A stretch of 64,000 nucleotides of DNA from Eubacterium nodatum ATCC 33099 (GTDB taxonomy: Bacteria; Bacillota; Clostridia; Peptostreptococcales; Anaerovoracaceae). Below are positions 36,352 to 45,511 of this stretch, piece after piece (the stretch's first letter is position 1; the number at the start of each line of letters is the position of its first letter). The stretch is from NCBI GenBank assembly GCA_000510425.1, contig AZKM01000008.1:62001-126000 (forward strand), written 5' to 3'. Position numbers and translations under genes: made by a program. Below the pieces are notes generated by a model that was given only the letters and a program-made list of their open reading frames with translations, was not told where the DNA came from and searched no databases.

Positions 36352-37662
36352 TTATTTTCCGATATAACGAGATTCGATATAGTATCTTTTTTCGTTTGCT
36401 TCTCCCATTGAGAAGGTCTTTCTAGGAAGGGCTCCATCGGCTGCCACTGCCGGAAACAAAAGTGACTTGTCCATTGCAGGAAGCATGAAACCGGCGTTTC
36501 CGTCTTTTGCGGAAAGCATTTCCACTGCAGAAGTTCCATGTATGTAGTCAATTTCTGCAGACTCCCTTTCTTTAACCATCACATCAAGGGCATTCTGAAG
36601 AGCCCCTACTTCCAGCTTATTTGCAGGTGCCTCAATGATAATCTGACCTCTGCCCTCTCTTGTAATATACGGCACTGAGAACGCCCCTTTCGGGCAAGCC
36701 TCTCCCTCTGAGGCCAGTCTGGCATCACCGTTCTGCTTCTTTAGAAGTTCAACGGTTTCCTTTACCAAATCCAGTCCGCTCTGTCCCCTCTTTGCGAAAA
36801 TTACACGGTGGATAGGCTCAAATACAATGCCCTCATCGTGAATATTTTCAATTTCACAAAGTGCAAATCTAGCCGGGTGATTTTCAATTTCTTCCGGCGA
36901 AAGAGTCTTCTTCAGATTCTCCCAGTTAGTCTTTGCCGTAGCCAGTGAGTGGTTTCCATCTCCCATGGCTTGAAATATAACCTGACCGTCACCGTATTTT
37001 TCTACAGCATTATCAAATAGCTTTGAAAGTGCCTCTTTCATTCCTTCCAAGTCTTTTTCTTCGATGAAAGCACCGCTGATATGACCTCCGTCTTTCATCA
37101 AATCCGTATCGTAAATCTGCTTCTTCGGAGCATTCTCCAAAGGTTCAATCACTGTTTTTTCAGGGTCATCAATTAGAATCAAAATATGAGGAAGTTCGAT
37201 CGGTGCACCTTCTCTTATTCTCAGGCGTGGCGGTATACGTTCAACGACAGTACCTTCGGTGGCACGAGTCAATGAGGAAGAACCTCTGTTAAAGTCATAG
37301 CTTTCCAAATCCGTTGCGATCACAAGACCTACACGGCTTCTGCCCTCTGCCGTTCTGTGTACGAGCATACATCCCTTTGGTAATTTCTGAAGCGTTCCAT
37401 CCTCCATGTATCTTGCCATGGTTTCTCTGATTTTTGCAATTTTCTTCGCTTCTCCCTCTTTCTCAAGATAGATTTCCGGAAGCATTAGGCGAAGAGTGGA
37501 TGGAGCGTCACCTACGATCTTTTCTGCATCTTCCCAGTATTCCGGTTCTGACGTATACTGATCGCAAGCTACAACCGCCCATTTACCATAGTCTGTTCCG
37601 TCCTTTGGAATCATTATTTCAGGAATGTGGAAACCGAATTTCCCCCAATCGTATATCGACAT
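36352..37662 (-). CDS. DUF1015 family protein
   Basis: 436 residues from the ATG at 37662, with AAGGAG upstream (the frame is open to 37680). WAVVACDQYTSEPEYWEDAEKIVGDAPSTLRLMLPE and DGNHSLATAKTNWENLK are marks of the DUF1015 (SpoOJ/ParA/ParB/RepB-like) family. The conserved GDGNHS motif suggests an enzyme, but no reaction is established. Stand-alone gene, convergent with the EamA permease. Confidence 0.88.
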   Translation of the reverse strand: MSIYDWGKFGFHIPEIMIPKDGTDYGKWAVVACDQYTSEPEYWEDAEKIVGDAPSTLRLMLPEIYLEKEGEAKKIAKIRETMARYMEDGTLQKLPKGCMLVHRTAEGRSRVGLVIATDLESYDFNRGSSSLTRATEGTVVERIPPRLRIREGAPIELPHILILIDDPEKTVIEPLENAPKKQIYDTDLMKDGGHISGAFIEEKDLEGMKEALSKLFDNAVEKYGDGQVIFQAMGDGNHSLATAKTNWENLKKTLSPEEIENHPARFALCEIENIHDEGIVFEPIHRVIFAKRGQSGLDLVKETVELLKKQNGDARLASEGEACPKGAFSVPYITREGRGQIIIEAPANKLEVGALQNALDVMVKERESAEIDYIHGTSAVEMLSAKDGNAGFMLPAMDKSLLFPAVAADGALPRKTFSMGEANEKRYYIESRYIGK

Positions 37663-37847
37663 ATCAATTCTCCTTATCATTAAAAAGTTTTATTTTCCTA
37701 CACACAGAATTATAGTGTCCGAGCGGGAAAAAAGCAAGGTATTGTTCCCTCTTACCGGATCTCTTTTTTATATAACGGATTCTATTATATAGTGTCTGTT
37801 TAACGACGAAACAGTTGTATACACAAATTGCAATAACATAATAGAAT

Positions 37848-38456
37848 TTATAACTCAATTATCCTATCTGCACTATTTTTAACATATTCATCATGTGAAA
37901 CAATTATAACAGTCTTTCCCATGGAGTTAATCTTTTTCAATAAGCCGATTACAAGTTCTGCATTCCTTTTATCCAAAGAACCTGTAGGTTCATCTGCTAA
38001 AATAATATTACAAGGTTTGAGAATCAACCTGGCAAGAGCGATCCTCTGCTGTTCTCCCCCTGACAATGTGTATACTTTATTGTTCATTTTATCTGTAAGT
38101 CCTACAATCTTAAGAGATTCATCAATCCTGTATGATAAATTCCCCTTAGCTTTTACAATTTTCAAGTTCTGTTCTACCGTTTTATTTTCAAGCAATGCAA
38201 AATTTTGAAAAAGAAATCCAACCTCCTCTGCATAAAATTTCCTTTTATCTTTATTGGTCTTATACTCCCTGCCATTGATTAAAAGTTTGCCGGAATCAAT
38301 AGGTTCAAGAAGTCCTATGATATTTAATAATGTGGTCTTTCCCGCACCACTTTCTCCTGAAAAACAAACAAACTCACCGCCCTCAATATGAAAATTGAAG
38401 TCCTTAAATAAAATTTTATTTCCAAAACTTTTTGTTATATTTTCCCCAATAATCAC
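37848..38456 (-). CDS. ABC transporter ATPase, bacteriocin/LolD-like
   Basis: 202 residues, only the ATPase domain: Walker A GESGAGKTT, signature LSGGEQQR, Walker B IILADEPTGSLD. Its ATG overlaps the end of the membrane partner gene by four bases. Such small ATPases paired with DUF1430 membrane proteins occur in bacteriocin export or immunity sets of Gram-positive bacteria. No bacteriocin precursor is visible next to it. Confidence 0.88.
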   Translation of the reverse strand: MIIGENITKSFGNKILFKDFNFHIEGGEFVCFSGESGAGKTTLLNIIGLLEPIDSGKLLINGREYKTNKDKRKFYAEEVGFLFQNFALLENKTVEQNLKIVKAKGNLSYRIDESLKIVGLTDKMNNKVYTLSGGEQQRIALARLILKPCNIILADEPTGSLDKRNAELVIGLLKKINSMGKTVIIVSHDEYVKNSADRIIEL

Positions 38457-40456
38457 AGCTTTTCTCCTTTCAAAATAGCTATAACACTTTTCTTTTCAAT
38501 GAAATTTCCTTTTATCATTATTATCAGCAGTTCAAAAAGAAATAAAATTCCGCTCATTGCAGCTATAATAAAGAAATCTCCTCCTATTGAGAATATATGA
38601 TTGATAATCAGAGTTATCATCAGTCCTAAAAAACATGAAAAGAAAGTACTCTTGATTAAAAAGCCATTTCTCTCAAAGAAACTATATCCATGAACTTTCA
38701 TTATTGCCATTTCTATCGCATTAAAATAGTATTCCAGTTTTATAACTAAAAAGATTAGGGAAAGCTCCAAAAGAAACATAAATATAACCAACCCTGCAGT
38801 CAACATCATTATGTGCTTCTTCTGATTCCAATCGTGTAAGTACGCAGATCTTGAATTTGTTATGCTGATATAATGCTTATCTATTTTGTGTTTGTCTACA
38901 AATTGTTTCCATTCGCTTTCAGATATATTATACATAATGTCATAGTTGCAGTATGCATCATAACCCGTTGCCTTAGTTTTTTTATAAACGGCATTGCTTA
39001 CCAGTATTACAGGATTCTTATACCATACAGTTTCAAGTCCCTTTCCATTATCATGAATCCCCACAGCATTACATTTATCATATTTTTTAACATTCCATTT
39101 ACCGTATTCATCTTCGGATAGAAATTCTCCATCATTCATCTCCAAGGCTTCATTATATTTCCTTGAACCTTTTTTTATATTTTCAGGGAACAAAATGCTC
39201 GTATTATGTTCCATTACATTTTTTTCTATGGATTTTAAATCCGGATTAGCCTTGCACAAATACTTAAATCCGTTTTTATTAACGAATATGAAAGGATATT
39301 TTATATTATAGTTACCTGTCATATCGCTATAGAGCCAAGCCTTCGACTGAAATTTACCGTAAAAATCCTCATACAGTTTCTCATCTGCGGACTTTCCCTT
39401 CTCCTCTACTTTTATATCGCGATCGTTTTCCAGATTCTCCACATCTTTACTCATTTTATAGTATGCAAATTTACCGTGATAATTGAAAAATTCTTTTTGC
39501 TTATATGAATTATATCCCTGTTTAATATTTATAAAATTAATTGATATTACTATTATCGTTATAACTGTAATAAAAAACTTCATGCCATAATTAACATATA
39601 ATATACCGTGGTTATACTTTCCTACCGTCAAATCTCTCCTGAAATTGATACTTATACTGTTTAAAGAAATTAGAGAATTTAAGATAATATATATCATAAC
39701 AAACACCAATACCCATTGGTATTTAAAAGATACATTTGAAAATCTGCTTAAAATTACCGACATACTTACATATATAATCATCGTTGAACATGCATCTGTA
39801 AGTATACTTTTTATAAACAAGACCTTAATATTTTGACCGAGTATACATCTCACTGCATATTCTTTTTTTATGCACGCAGCCTCATAAAAAGAAAAAAGCA
39901 ACATCAAAAATATGATAAGTCCCCACGCTACCGAAGTATTTAACAGGAGTTCACTGCTTCTACCTTCTCTTTTGGGGAAACCGCCCCCATACTTATCAAC
40001 TAAATCGGATTTAAATGCTCTCAATCTGTTTAAATCCTCTTTATCTCCAAACAGATAAAATGTTTTTATTTTGGACAAATCGGCAACATCGTTTATATCG
40101 GTAAACTTCACACGAACATCGTCAAAAACCACACTTTTATTATACCCCGGCTTAATTCCCTTTTTCTTCAAACTGTTGATGGCACCCTTTGTACCTATGA
40201 TATTCACATCATTCTGGTAATCCTTATCCCAAAATTGCTCTACTGCAAAAAAATCCACCTTGTGTTTTTTTCCTGCATTGCACAGGTCTTTTGCCATTTC
40301 CTGGGTTTTAACATTTCTGCTCGAACTGTTCATATAAAAATCAACACTATAAAAATCATTTTGAAAGGTGTCTGCATTTAGTACACTCAACTCTCCCATG
40401 AACAGCAGTCCGAAAGAAATTAAAATTACAGATATTACTATCTTTATTGCTTTCAT
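38453..40456 (-). CDS. Bacteriocin-associated membrane protein (DUF1430-like permease)
   Basis: 667 residues from the ATG at 40456 (GGAG upstream). Layout: N-terminal membrane segment, ~170-residue outer part, several central membrane segments, a second outer part of ~230 residues, then three to four segments near the C-terminus, with a MacB/FtsX-like pattern (AIEMAIMKVHGYSFFERNGFLIKS). This matches DUF1430 proteins that work with a separate ATPase, here the downstream gene. Probable export or defence against antimicrobial peptides. The base composition is clearly more AT rich than that of its neighbours, which may mean acquisition by transfer. Confidence 0.78.
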   Translation of the reverse strand: MKAIKIVISVILISFGLLFMGELSVLNADTFQNDFYSVDFYMNSSSRNVKTQEMAKDLCNAGKKHKVDFFAVEQFWDKDYQNDVNIIGTKGAINSLKKKGIKPGYNKSVVFDDVRVKFTDINDVADLSKIKTFYLFGDKEDLNRLRAFKSDLVDKYGGGFPKREGRSSELLLNTSVAWGLIIFLMLLFSFYEAACIKKEYAVRCILGQNIKVLFIKSILTDACSTMIIYVSMSVILSRFSNVSFKYQWVLVFVMIYIILNSLISLNSISINFRRDLTVGKYNHGILYVNYGMKFFITVITIIVISINFINIKQGYNSYKQKEFFNYHGKFAYYKMSKDVENLENDRDIKVEEKGKSADEKLYEDFYGKFQSKAWLYSDMTGNYNIKYPFIFVNKNGFKYLCKANPDLKSIEKNVMEHNTSILFPENIKKGSRKYNEALEMNDGEFLSEDEYGKWNVKKYDKCNAVGIHDNGKGLETVWYKNPVILVSNAVYKKTKATGYDAYCNYDIMYNISESEWKQFVDKHKIDKHYISITNSRSAYLHDWNQKKHIMMLTAGLVIFMFLLELSLIFLVIKLEYYFNAIEMAIMKVHGYSFFERNGFLIKSTFFSCFLGLMITLIINHIFSIGGDFFIIAAMSGILFLFELLIIMIKGNFIEKKSVIAILKGEKL

Positions 40457-40501
40457 AATGTTTCTCCACAATTTAATAATATTTACCGTTTTTAGCCATT
40501 T

Positions 40502-41311
40502 CTATAAGTCAAGCAATTCCCTGAATACTTCTGACGCAATCAAAAACCCTGCGGCGGCCGGAACGAAGATGGACGAACCCGGCACTGATTTTCCGTGCTT
40601 ATTACCATCTTCTAAATATTTGTCCATGCTTCCTGCCATATTGTTGAGGGTACCGCTTTTACCCTCTTCGATGGATACGGATGCAGACATAGGTTTTATC
40701 GGCATCTCTTTAGAGTAAACCACCTTTAGTTTTTTTATTCCTCTGCTTCTAAGCTCCTTTCGTAAAACCTTTGCAAGTGGATCCATTTCCGTTTTATAAA
40801 TATCTGTACATACAAGTTTGCCCGGATCCAGCCTGTTGCCACAGCCCATTGCAGAAATTATCGGAATCCCTCGCTTTTCTGCCTGAATAACAAGGTCAAT
40901 TTTAGCCGAAACCGTATCTATTGCATCAACGATATAATCGAATTTTTCAAAGGGAATATTGTTATTAGAATCCGGCAGATAGAAAATTTCATAGGTATTA
41001 ACTTGGATACCGGAATCAATGTTATTAATTCTTTCTGAAAAGACTTCTACCTTCGGTTTTCCTAAAGTCTTTCTCGTGGCTATTATCTGTCGATTTAAAT
41101 TGCTTTCGGAAACGGTATCATTATCTATCAGGTCAATAGCTCCGATGCCGGTTCTCGCTAGGGCTTCTATGACATAACCGCCTACACCCCCAACACCGAA
41201 TACAGCAACTCGCATCTGTCTGAACTTCTCAAGCGATGCTGTTCCCACCAGCATTTCAGTTCGTGCAAGGTGAGAAAGTGCCTTCCCTTCATTCTGACTT
41301 TGAGTCATCAT
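40502..41311 (-). CDS. tcdA: tRNA threonylcarbamoyladenosine dehydratase
   Basis: ATP-dependent cyclisation of t6A37 to ct6A in tRNAs. 269 residues: E1-like nucleotide fold GVGGVGGYVIEALARTGIGAIDLIDNDTVSESNLNRQ, catalytic-type Cys in SAMGCGNRLDP, and the YSKEMPIKP stretch common in the family (CsdL/TcdA). The ATG at 41311 overlaps the CbiK stop (ATGATGA), so the two are translationally coupled. Confidence 0.92.
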   Translation of the reverse strand: MMTQSQNEGKALSHLARTEMLVGTASLEKFRQMRVAVFGVGGVGGYVIEALARTGIGAIDLIDNDTVSESNLNRQIIATRKTLGKPKVEVFSERINNIDSGIQVNTYEIFYLPDSNNNIPFEKFDYIVDAIDTVSAKIDLVIQAEKRGIPIISAMGCGNRLDPGKLVCTDIYKTEMDPLAKVLRKELRSRGIKKLKVVYSKEMPIKPMSASVSIEEGKSGTLNNMAGSMDKYLEDGNKHGKSVPGSSIFVPAAAGFLIASEVFRELLDL

Positions 41312-42081
41312 CCCTTCTCCTTTGCATGTTTGATAAAAATATTCCTTATTTCTTCATACTCTCCAAGACCTCGTCTGATACAGTTCACCTCAAAGCCTGC
41401 CTCTTCCAAAACGGACTTACAGCTGCCCTCTTCGTCACCGCAAATATCGTTATTCGCATGATCCCCTGCCACAATAAGAAAAGGAGAAAGCCAAACTTTT
41501 TCTGCTTTCATCCGTGAAAGCTTGGGAATTACCGTTTCGATACCCTCTTCACCTTCAATAGTTACAATAAAAATATTTTCCATGCCACAGGTATGAAAGT
41601 ATTTTTCCAAATTCTGATAAACTTCATTTGCTTTATGCTTTGTGCCGTGTCCAACCAATACCAGAGCTTCTTTAGACTTTACATACGAAAAAATTTCTTT
41701 GACTGCATGCTTCATATCTGCAAAACTTTTTTCTCCATAGAGCAAAGAATCGCCGATAGCCACTTTTTCAAAAGAAGTTCTATGCTCTGCAAAAGCATCC
41801 CTTATTTTACTGTCTTCAATTCCATTTAAAATATGCGTGGGCTGAACTAAAATATCTCTTATTCCATCGTTTTTAAGTCTTACAATCGCTTGGTTTATAT
41901 TGTCAAATTCAATACCGTCACGCTCTCTGATTTTTTTTAGAATCATATTGCTGGTCCATGCTTTGTAAAATTTCCTGTCGAGAAAAGCCTTTGCCAAATC
42001 CTCTTCAATCCTGTCCAGCGTAAGTTTTCTCGTATTTTCATAAGAAGTTCCGAAGCTTACCACGAGAAGTCCTTTTTCCAT
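41308..42081 (-). CDS. cbiK: Sirohydrochlorin cobaltochelatase (anaerobic CbiK)
   Basis: Inserts cobalt into sirohydrochlorin at the start of the oxygen-independent cobalamin route. 257 residues. LLVVSFGTSYENTRKLT, QPTHILNGIE, LVGHGTKHKANEVY with the metal-ligand His, and AGDHANNDICGDEEGS are the CbiK signatures. GGAGG precedes the ATG. The other tetrapyrrole genes (cbiL, cobA/hemD, hemC, sirC) lie 6-10 kb away on the same strand, so the pathway is split. Confidence 0.94.
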   Translation of the reverse strand: MEKGLLVVSFGTSYENTRKLTLDRIEEDLAKAFLDRKFYKAWTSNMILKKIRERDGIEFDNINQAIVRLKNDGIRDILVQPTHILNGIEDSKIRDAFAEHRTSFEKVAIGDSLLYGEKSFADMKHAVKEIFSYVKSKEALVLVGHGTKHKANEVYQNLEKYFHTCGMENIFIVTIEGEEGIETVIPKLSRMKAEKVWLSPFLIVAGDHANNDICGDEEGSCKSVLEEAGFEVNCIRRGLGEYEEIRNIFIKHAKEKG

Positions 42082-42132
42082 ATCATCCTCCCTAAACTAC
42101 AATCTACCACCAAATCTACCTGTTGCCAAAAT

Positions 42133-42864
42133 TTATAAATTCTTCTTTTTATATATGAAATTCACCGAAATAAGCGAAAATATAACAAGATATGCAAGAA
42201 GCACCAAAACTCCAAACACTCCCGGACTCTCTCCATGGGCTATAGCTCTGATCATGCCGCTTGCCTGGGAAAGAGGAAGAATGCTTATGACTTCCCTAAA
42301 TCCTATCGGCATCTGGTCTGTGGAAAAAAAGGTATTGCACAAAAATGACATGGGCATAATTATATATGAAGTAAATCTGGGGGCATCTGTATAACTCTTT
42401 GCAAGGAAAGACAGTGTAAGTGCAATAGTTGAAAATACCAGTCCGTTTAAAAACATAATGCCAAAGGACAATACATTAAATATAAGTCCGGTATGAATAG
42501 GATAAACCAAAATTAAAATCATTGATGCCGCATAAAGTCCCCTCAAGCTGCCTCCGACAATCTGTCCGACTATGAACTGCCAAAGCGGAGTCGGGGATAC
42601 CATGACTTGGTCGAGGGCTTTTTCATAAAGTCTCTGCACGCTCATATTTTGGGCAACTGCACTGAAACTCCCTGTCATAGTTGACATCGCAACGATACCC
42701 GGAATCAGGAAATTCAAATACGGCTCACCATGGGAGGTGGTCTGAATACCCATTCCGAATATTATCAGATACATCAAAGGTGACACCATTGCAGCCAAAG
42801 TTATCTTGTAAAAATCTCTTTTAAATTCTGTCCATTTTTCCCATAGAACAGTTATTATTCCCAT
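42133..42864 (-). CDS. ABC-2 type permease
   Basis: 243 residues with six membrane segments. The FLIPGIVAMSTMTGSFSAVA and PLWQFIVGQIVGGSLRG stretches and the TDQMPIGFREVISILPLSQ ending are typical of DrrB-like ABC-2 permeases for drug, lipid or polysaccharide export. Downstream of its ATPase by nine bases. Substrate not known. Confidence 0.9.
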   Translation of the reverse strand: MGIITVLWEKWTEFKRDFYKITLAAMVSPLMYLIIFGMGIQTTSHGEPYLNFLIPGIVAMSTMTGSFSAVAQNMSVQRLYEKALDQVMVSPTPLWQFIVGQIVGGSLRGLYAASMILILVYPIHTGLIFNVLSFGIMFLNGLVFSTIALTLSFLAKSYTDAPRFTSYIIMPMSFLCNTFFSTDQMPIGFREVISILPLSQASGMIRAIAHGESPGVFGVLVLLAYLVIFSLISVNFIYKKKNL

Positions 42865-42873
42865 AAAATTCTC

Positions 42874-43716
42874 CTATTTCCTCACAAGTGACCTGCCTAT
42901 GCGTTCCACAAATACATCTTCTAAGTTGGTGTCACGCATAGATGCTTTCCCCTCCAGGTTCCTTAGATATTCAATTGCTTCATCTCTCGTTACAAAAAAA
43001 CGGGATTTAGTAGCATCTTCTTCAAGAACATCAACAGCAAAGGCTCCAAGCCTTTCAATCATTTTCTGTGGACTGTCCACTGTATCCAGCTTACCCTGAT
43101 TTATAAGTGCCACCCTGTCGCAGAGTGACTGTGCTTCTTCCATATAATGAGTAGTCAGAATTATAGTCATATCTCTGCTGTTTACCTGTCTTAAAAGGTT
43201 CCACATCTGTCTTCGTGAGAGAGCGTCCATACCGGCTGTGGGTTCGTCCAGAAGCAGTATTTCAGGATCAATCATAAGCGCTCTGCAAATCATGAGTTTT
43301 CGTTTCATTCCGCCGGAAAGGTATCTTACTATTTTGCGTCTATGATCTATAAGACCGCTGAATTCAAGAAGTTTATCAGTTTTTTCCCTAATCTCATTTT
43401 TCTTCATAAAGTAAAGCCTGCCCTGATATTCCATCACCTCATCCATTGTCATATCCTGACGCATAGAATATTCCTGAGTTATGACACTCAGTTTTCTTTT
43501 TTCCTCTGAATTTTTTCTGGTGAGGGGCTTTCCGTCTATTAAAATTTGACCTGCAGTAGGCAAAAGAACCGTACTCATCATGCTGATGGTGGTGGTTTTC
43601 CCTGCCCCATTGGGTCCCAAAAGTCCAAAAAACTCTCCGGTCTCTACTTTAAGATTCAAATCATCTACTGCCGTGTATTCGCCGAATTTCTTGGTTAAAT
43701 GGCTTATTTCTATCAT
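42874..43716 (-). CDS. ABC-2 type transporter ATPase (DrrA-like)
   Basis: 280 residues. Walker A GPNGAGKTT, signature LSGGMKRK, Walker B ILLLDEPTAGMD, H-loop LTTHYMEEA, and the C-terminal NLEDVFVERIG seen in daunorubicin-type ATPases. Works with the adjacent permease. Divergent from the NEAT-like surface protein gene, 77 bases apart. Confidence 0.93.
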   Translation of the reverse strand: MIEISHLTKKFGEYTAVDDLNLKVETGEFFGLLGPNGAGKTTTISMMSTVLLPTAGQILIDGKPLTRKNSEEKRKLSVITQEYSMRQDMTMDEVMEYQGRLYFMKKNEIREKTDKLLEFSGLIDHRRKIVRYLSGGMKRKLMICRALMIDPEILLLDEPTAGMDALSRRQMWNLLRQVNSRDMTIILTTHYMEEAQSLCDRVALINQGKLDTVDSPQKMIERLGAFAVDVLEEDATKSRFFVTRDEAIEYLRNLEGKASMRDTNLEDVFVERIGRSLVRK

Positions 43717-43793
43717 AAAAATCTCCTCTGTTTTTATGGGCTAAAAGCTATTTTATCAGTTGCCCAACTCACTTATTATGATATAATGAAAAC

Positions 43794-44888
43794 ATGAAAA
43801 AACTAATTAACGACCAGACAACAAAATATGTATTGATAATATTTATTGCCCTGATTCTTTCACTTTTTTCCGTAGTAAAAGAAAGCGCCGCAGCCTCCGG
43901 AAAATCCATCTTGAAGTATGGAATGACTCCAATATCCCCTTCCGAAATCAAAGACGGAACTTACGACTTCAAAGTAATAAGCGACTCAGCTTATTTTACC
44001 ATAACTAAAGCAAAATTAGTTGTAAAAAACGGAAAAATGAAAGCCAAAATCACATTATCCAGCAAAAGTTACAGGTATGTATATCCCGGCGATGCCGCTG
44101 ATGCAAATTTCGATGAAAAAACAAACTATATCAAAGGCAAGGAGGAAAATGGGGTCTCAACCTTTACAATCCCCGTACCTGCCCTGAATAAATTGATTCC
44201 GTGTGCCGCCTTCAGCAAAAGACGGAAAAAATGGTATGACCGGAATCTTCTTTTTGATGCCTCAAATCTGCCAAAGAAGTCTCTTTCCTTTGATTTGCCT
44301 AATTACGATACCATAGATAAGGCAATAAAAAATTATAAAGGAAATGATACGCACGAAAAAAACAATTCACCAAGCTCCGGTTCGCAGAGCAGCTCAACAG
44401 ATTTAGCTTCAGACAACTACAGGCACCTCGGCAAAAATTCCCGTCCTGTTTCAATTCCCGGAAAGAAAGATGGCGAATATTCCATTGAAGTAACTATGAC
44501 AGGGGGAAGCGGCAAAGCTTCAGTAAGCTCTCCGACCAAACTTATCATCAAAGACGGGAAAGCGTACGCCAAACTGCTTTGGAGCAGCAGCCACTATGAT
44601 TATGTAATCGCAGGCGGAAAAAAGTTCACCAATGAAACAAAGGGAGGCGGAAACTCAACCTTTACAATTCCCATAACCGCACTGAATAAACCTATGCCAA
44701 TCATTGCAGATACTACGGCAATGGGAAGTCCTGTTGAAATAAATTACAATTTAACCTTCTATCAGGATTCTATTGCAGGTAAAAATATGGTGCCACAGGA
44801 AGCTGCAAAAAATGTCCTGATCGTAGCACTAATAATCATTATCCTGGGGGGAATCATAAATCACTTTATAAAAAAGCGGCGTTCCTAG
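43794..44888 (+). CDS. Surface protein with two NEAT-like/heme-binding-type domains
   Basis: 364 residues: signal peptide or anchor (VLIIFIALILSLFSVVKESAAA), domain 1 (~45-170), Ser-rich spacer (~180-205), domain 2 (~210-325; DGEYSIEVTMTGGSGKASVS, LLWSSSHYDYVIAG, STFTIPITALNKPM), C-terminal membrane segment and KKRRS tail. The domains share the pattern DGxY..V..., VKxGK.xAxI.SS..Y.Y, NSTFTIPVxALNK of iron-transport-associated (NEAT-like, Shp-like) modules found in Clostridia. Tyr residues in SSSHYDYV could be heme ligands. Not sortase-linked. Family call is from pattern memory, so moderate. Next to an ABC-2 exporter, not an importer. Confidence 0.6.
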   Translation: MKKLINDQTTKYVLIIFIALILSLFSVVKESAAASGKSILKYGMTPISPSEIKDGTYDFKVISDSAYFTITKAKLVVKNGKMKAKITLSSKSYRYVYPGDAADANFDEKTNYIKGKEENGVSTFTIPVPALNKLIPCAAFSKRRKKWYDRNLLFDASNLPKKSLSFDLPNYDTIDKAIKNYKGNDTHEKNNSPSSGSQSSSTDLASDNYRHLGKNSRPVSIPGKKDGEYSIEVTMTGGSGKASVSSPTKLIIKDGKAYAKLLWSSSHYDYVIAGGKKFTNETKGGGNSTFTIPITALNKPMPIIADTTAMGSPVEINYNLTFYQDSIAGKNMVPQEAAKNVLIVALIIIILGGIINHFIKKRRS

Positions 44889-44985
44889 TATATTCTTTAA
44901 ACAAATTCTTCTCTAGGGAAACCCTCTTTCTCCACTCACATTGCTCCCGGCTTAAACTCAAAAACGACCGTGTAAAAAATAACTG

Positions 44986-45025
44986 TTGACAATTTTACTC
45001 AAACTGTATATACTGTTTATATACA
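44986..45025 (+). promoter_or_regulatory. Promoter and operator of the GntR-ABC operon
   Basis: TTGACA (44986-44991), 17 bases, TATACT (45009-45014): near-perfect sigma-A promoter. A perfect inverted repeat TGTATATA (45005-45012) / TATATACA (45018-45025) covers the -10 box and the start region. YtrA-type GntR repressors bind such sites, so the first gene of the operon likely represses its own transcription. A further half site (ATATATACA) lies near 45038. Confidence 0.75.
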
Positions 45026-45133
45026 AAACAGAATGCGATATATACAATCAACAGCATGACGACTGCATACCCCCTATCTGAAGAAAACGGTGAAAGCACT
45101 TTTAAGTGAAAATCAAAATATACAGAGGAAATC

Positions 45134-45511
45134 ATGAATATTTATATTGATAATAAATGTGGTAAGCCCATTTACAACCAAATATACAGTCAACTGAAAT
45201 CCCTCATCATCAGTGAAAAACTGAAGGAAGATGACAGGCTCCCTTCTATTAGAACTTTGGCAAAGGATTTACACATAAGTGTGATTACCACAAAGAGAGC
45301 CTACGAAGAACTTGAGCGAGAGGGTTTCCTTTATGCAATAGCAGGCAAAGGCTTTTTTGTTGCACCAAAGAATACCCAAATGCTGCAAGAGGAATATCTC
45401 CAAAAGATTGAAGGTCATTTGGATGAAGTCAATAAACTCTCAAAAATTTTGGGAATTTCAAAACCCCAGATAATTGAAATGATTGACATTTTATGGGAGG
45501 AAGAAAAATGA
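45134..45511 (+). CDS. GntR family regulator (YtrA type)
   Basis: 125 residues. N-terminal winged helix (PIYNQIYSQLKSLIISEKLKEDDRLPSIRTLAKDLHISVITTKRAYEELEREGF) and a short C-terminal dimerisation part of two helices, as in YtrA. First gene of a four-gene unit with an ABC transporter; the operator at 45005-45025 points to self-repression, released by a signal such as cell-wall stress. The AGGAAATC ribosome site precedes the ATG. Confidence 0.92.
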   Translation: MNIYIDNKCGKPIYNQIYSQLKSLIISEKLKEDDRLPSIRTLAKDLHISVITTKRAYEELEREGFLYAIAGKGFFVAPKNTQMLQEEYLQKIEGHLDEVNKLSKILGISKPQIIEMIDILWEEEK

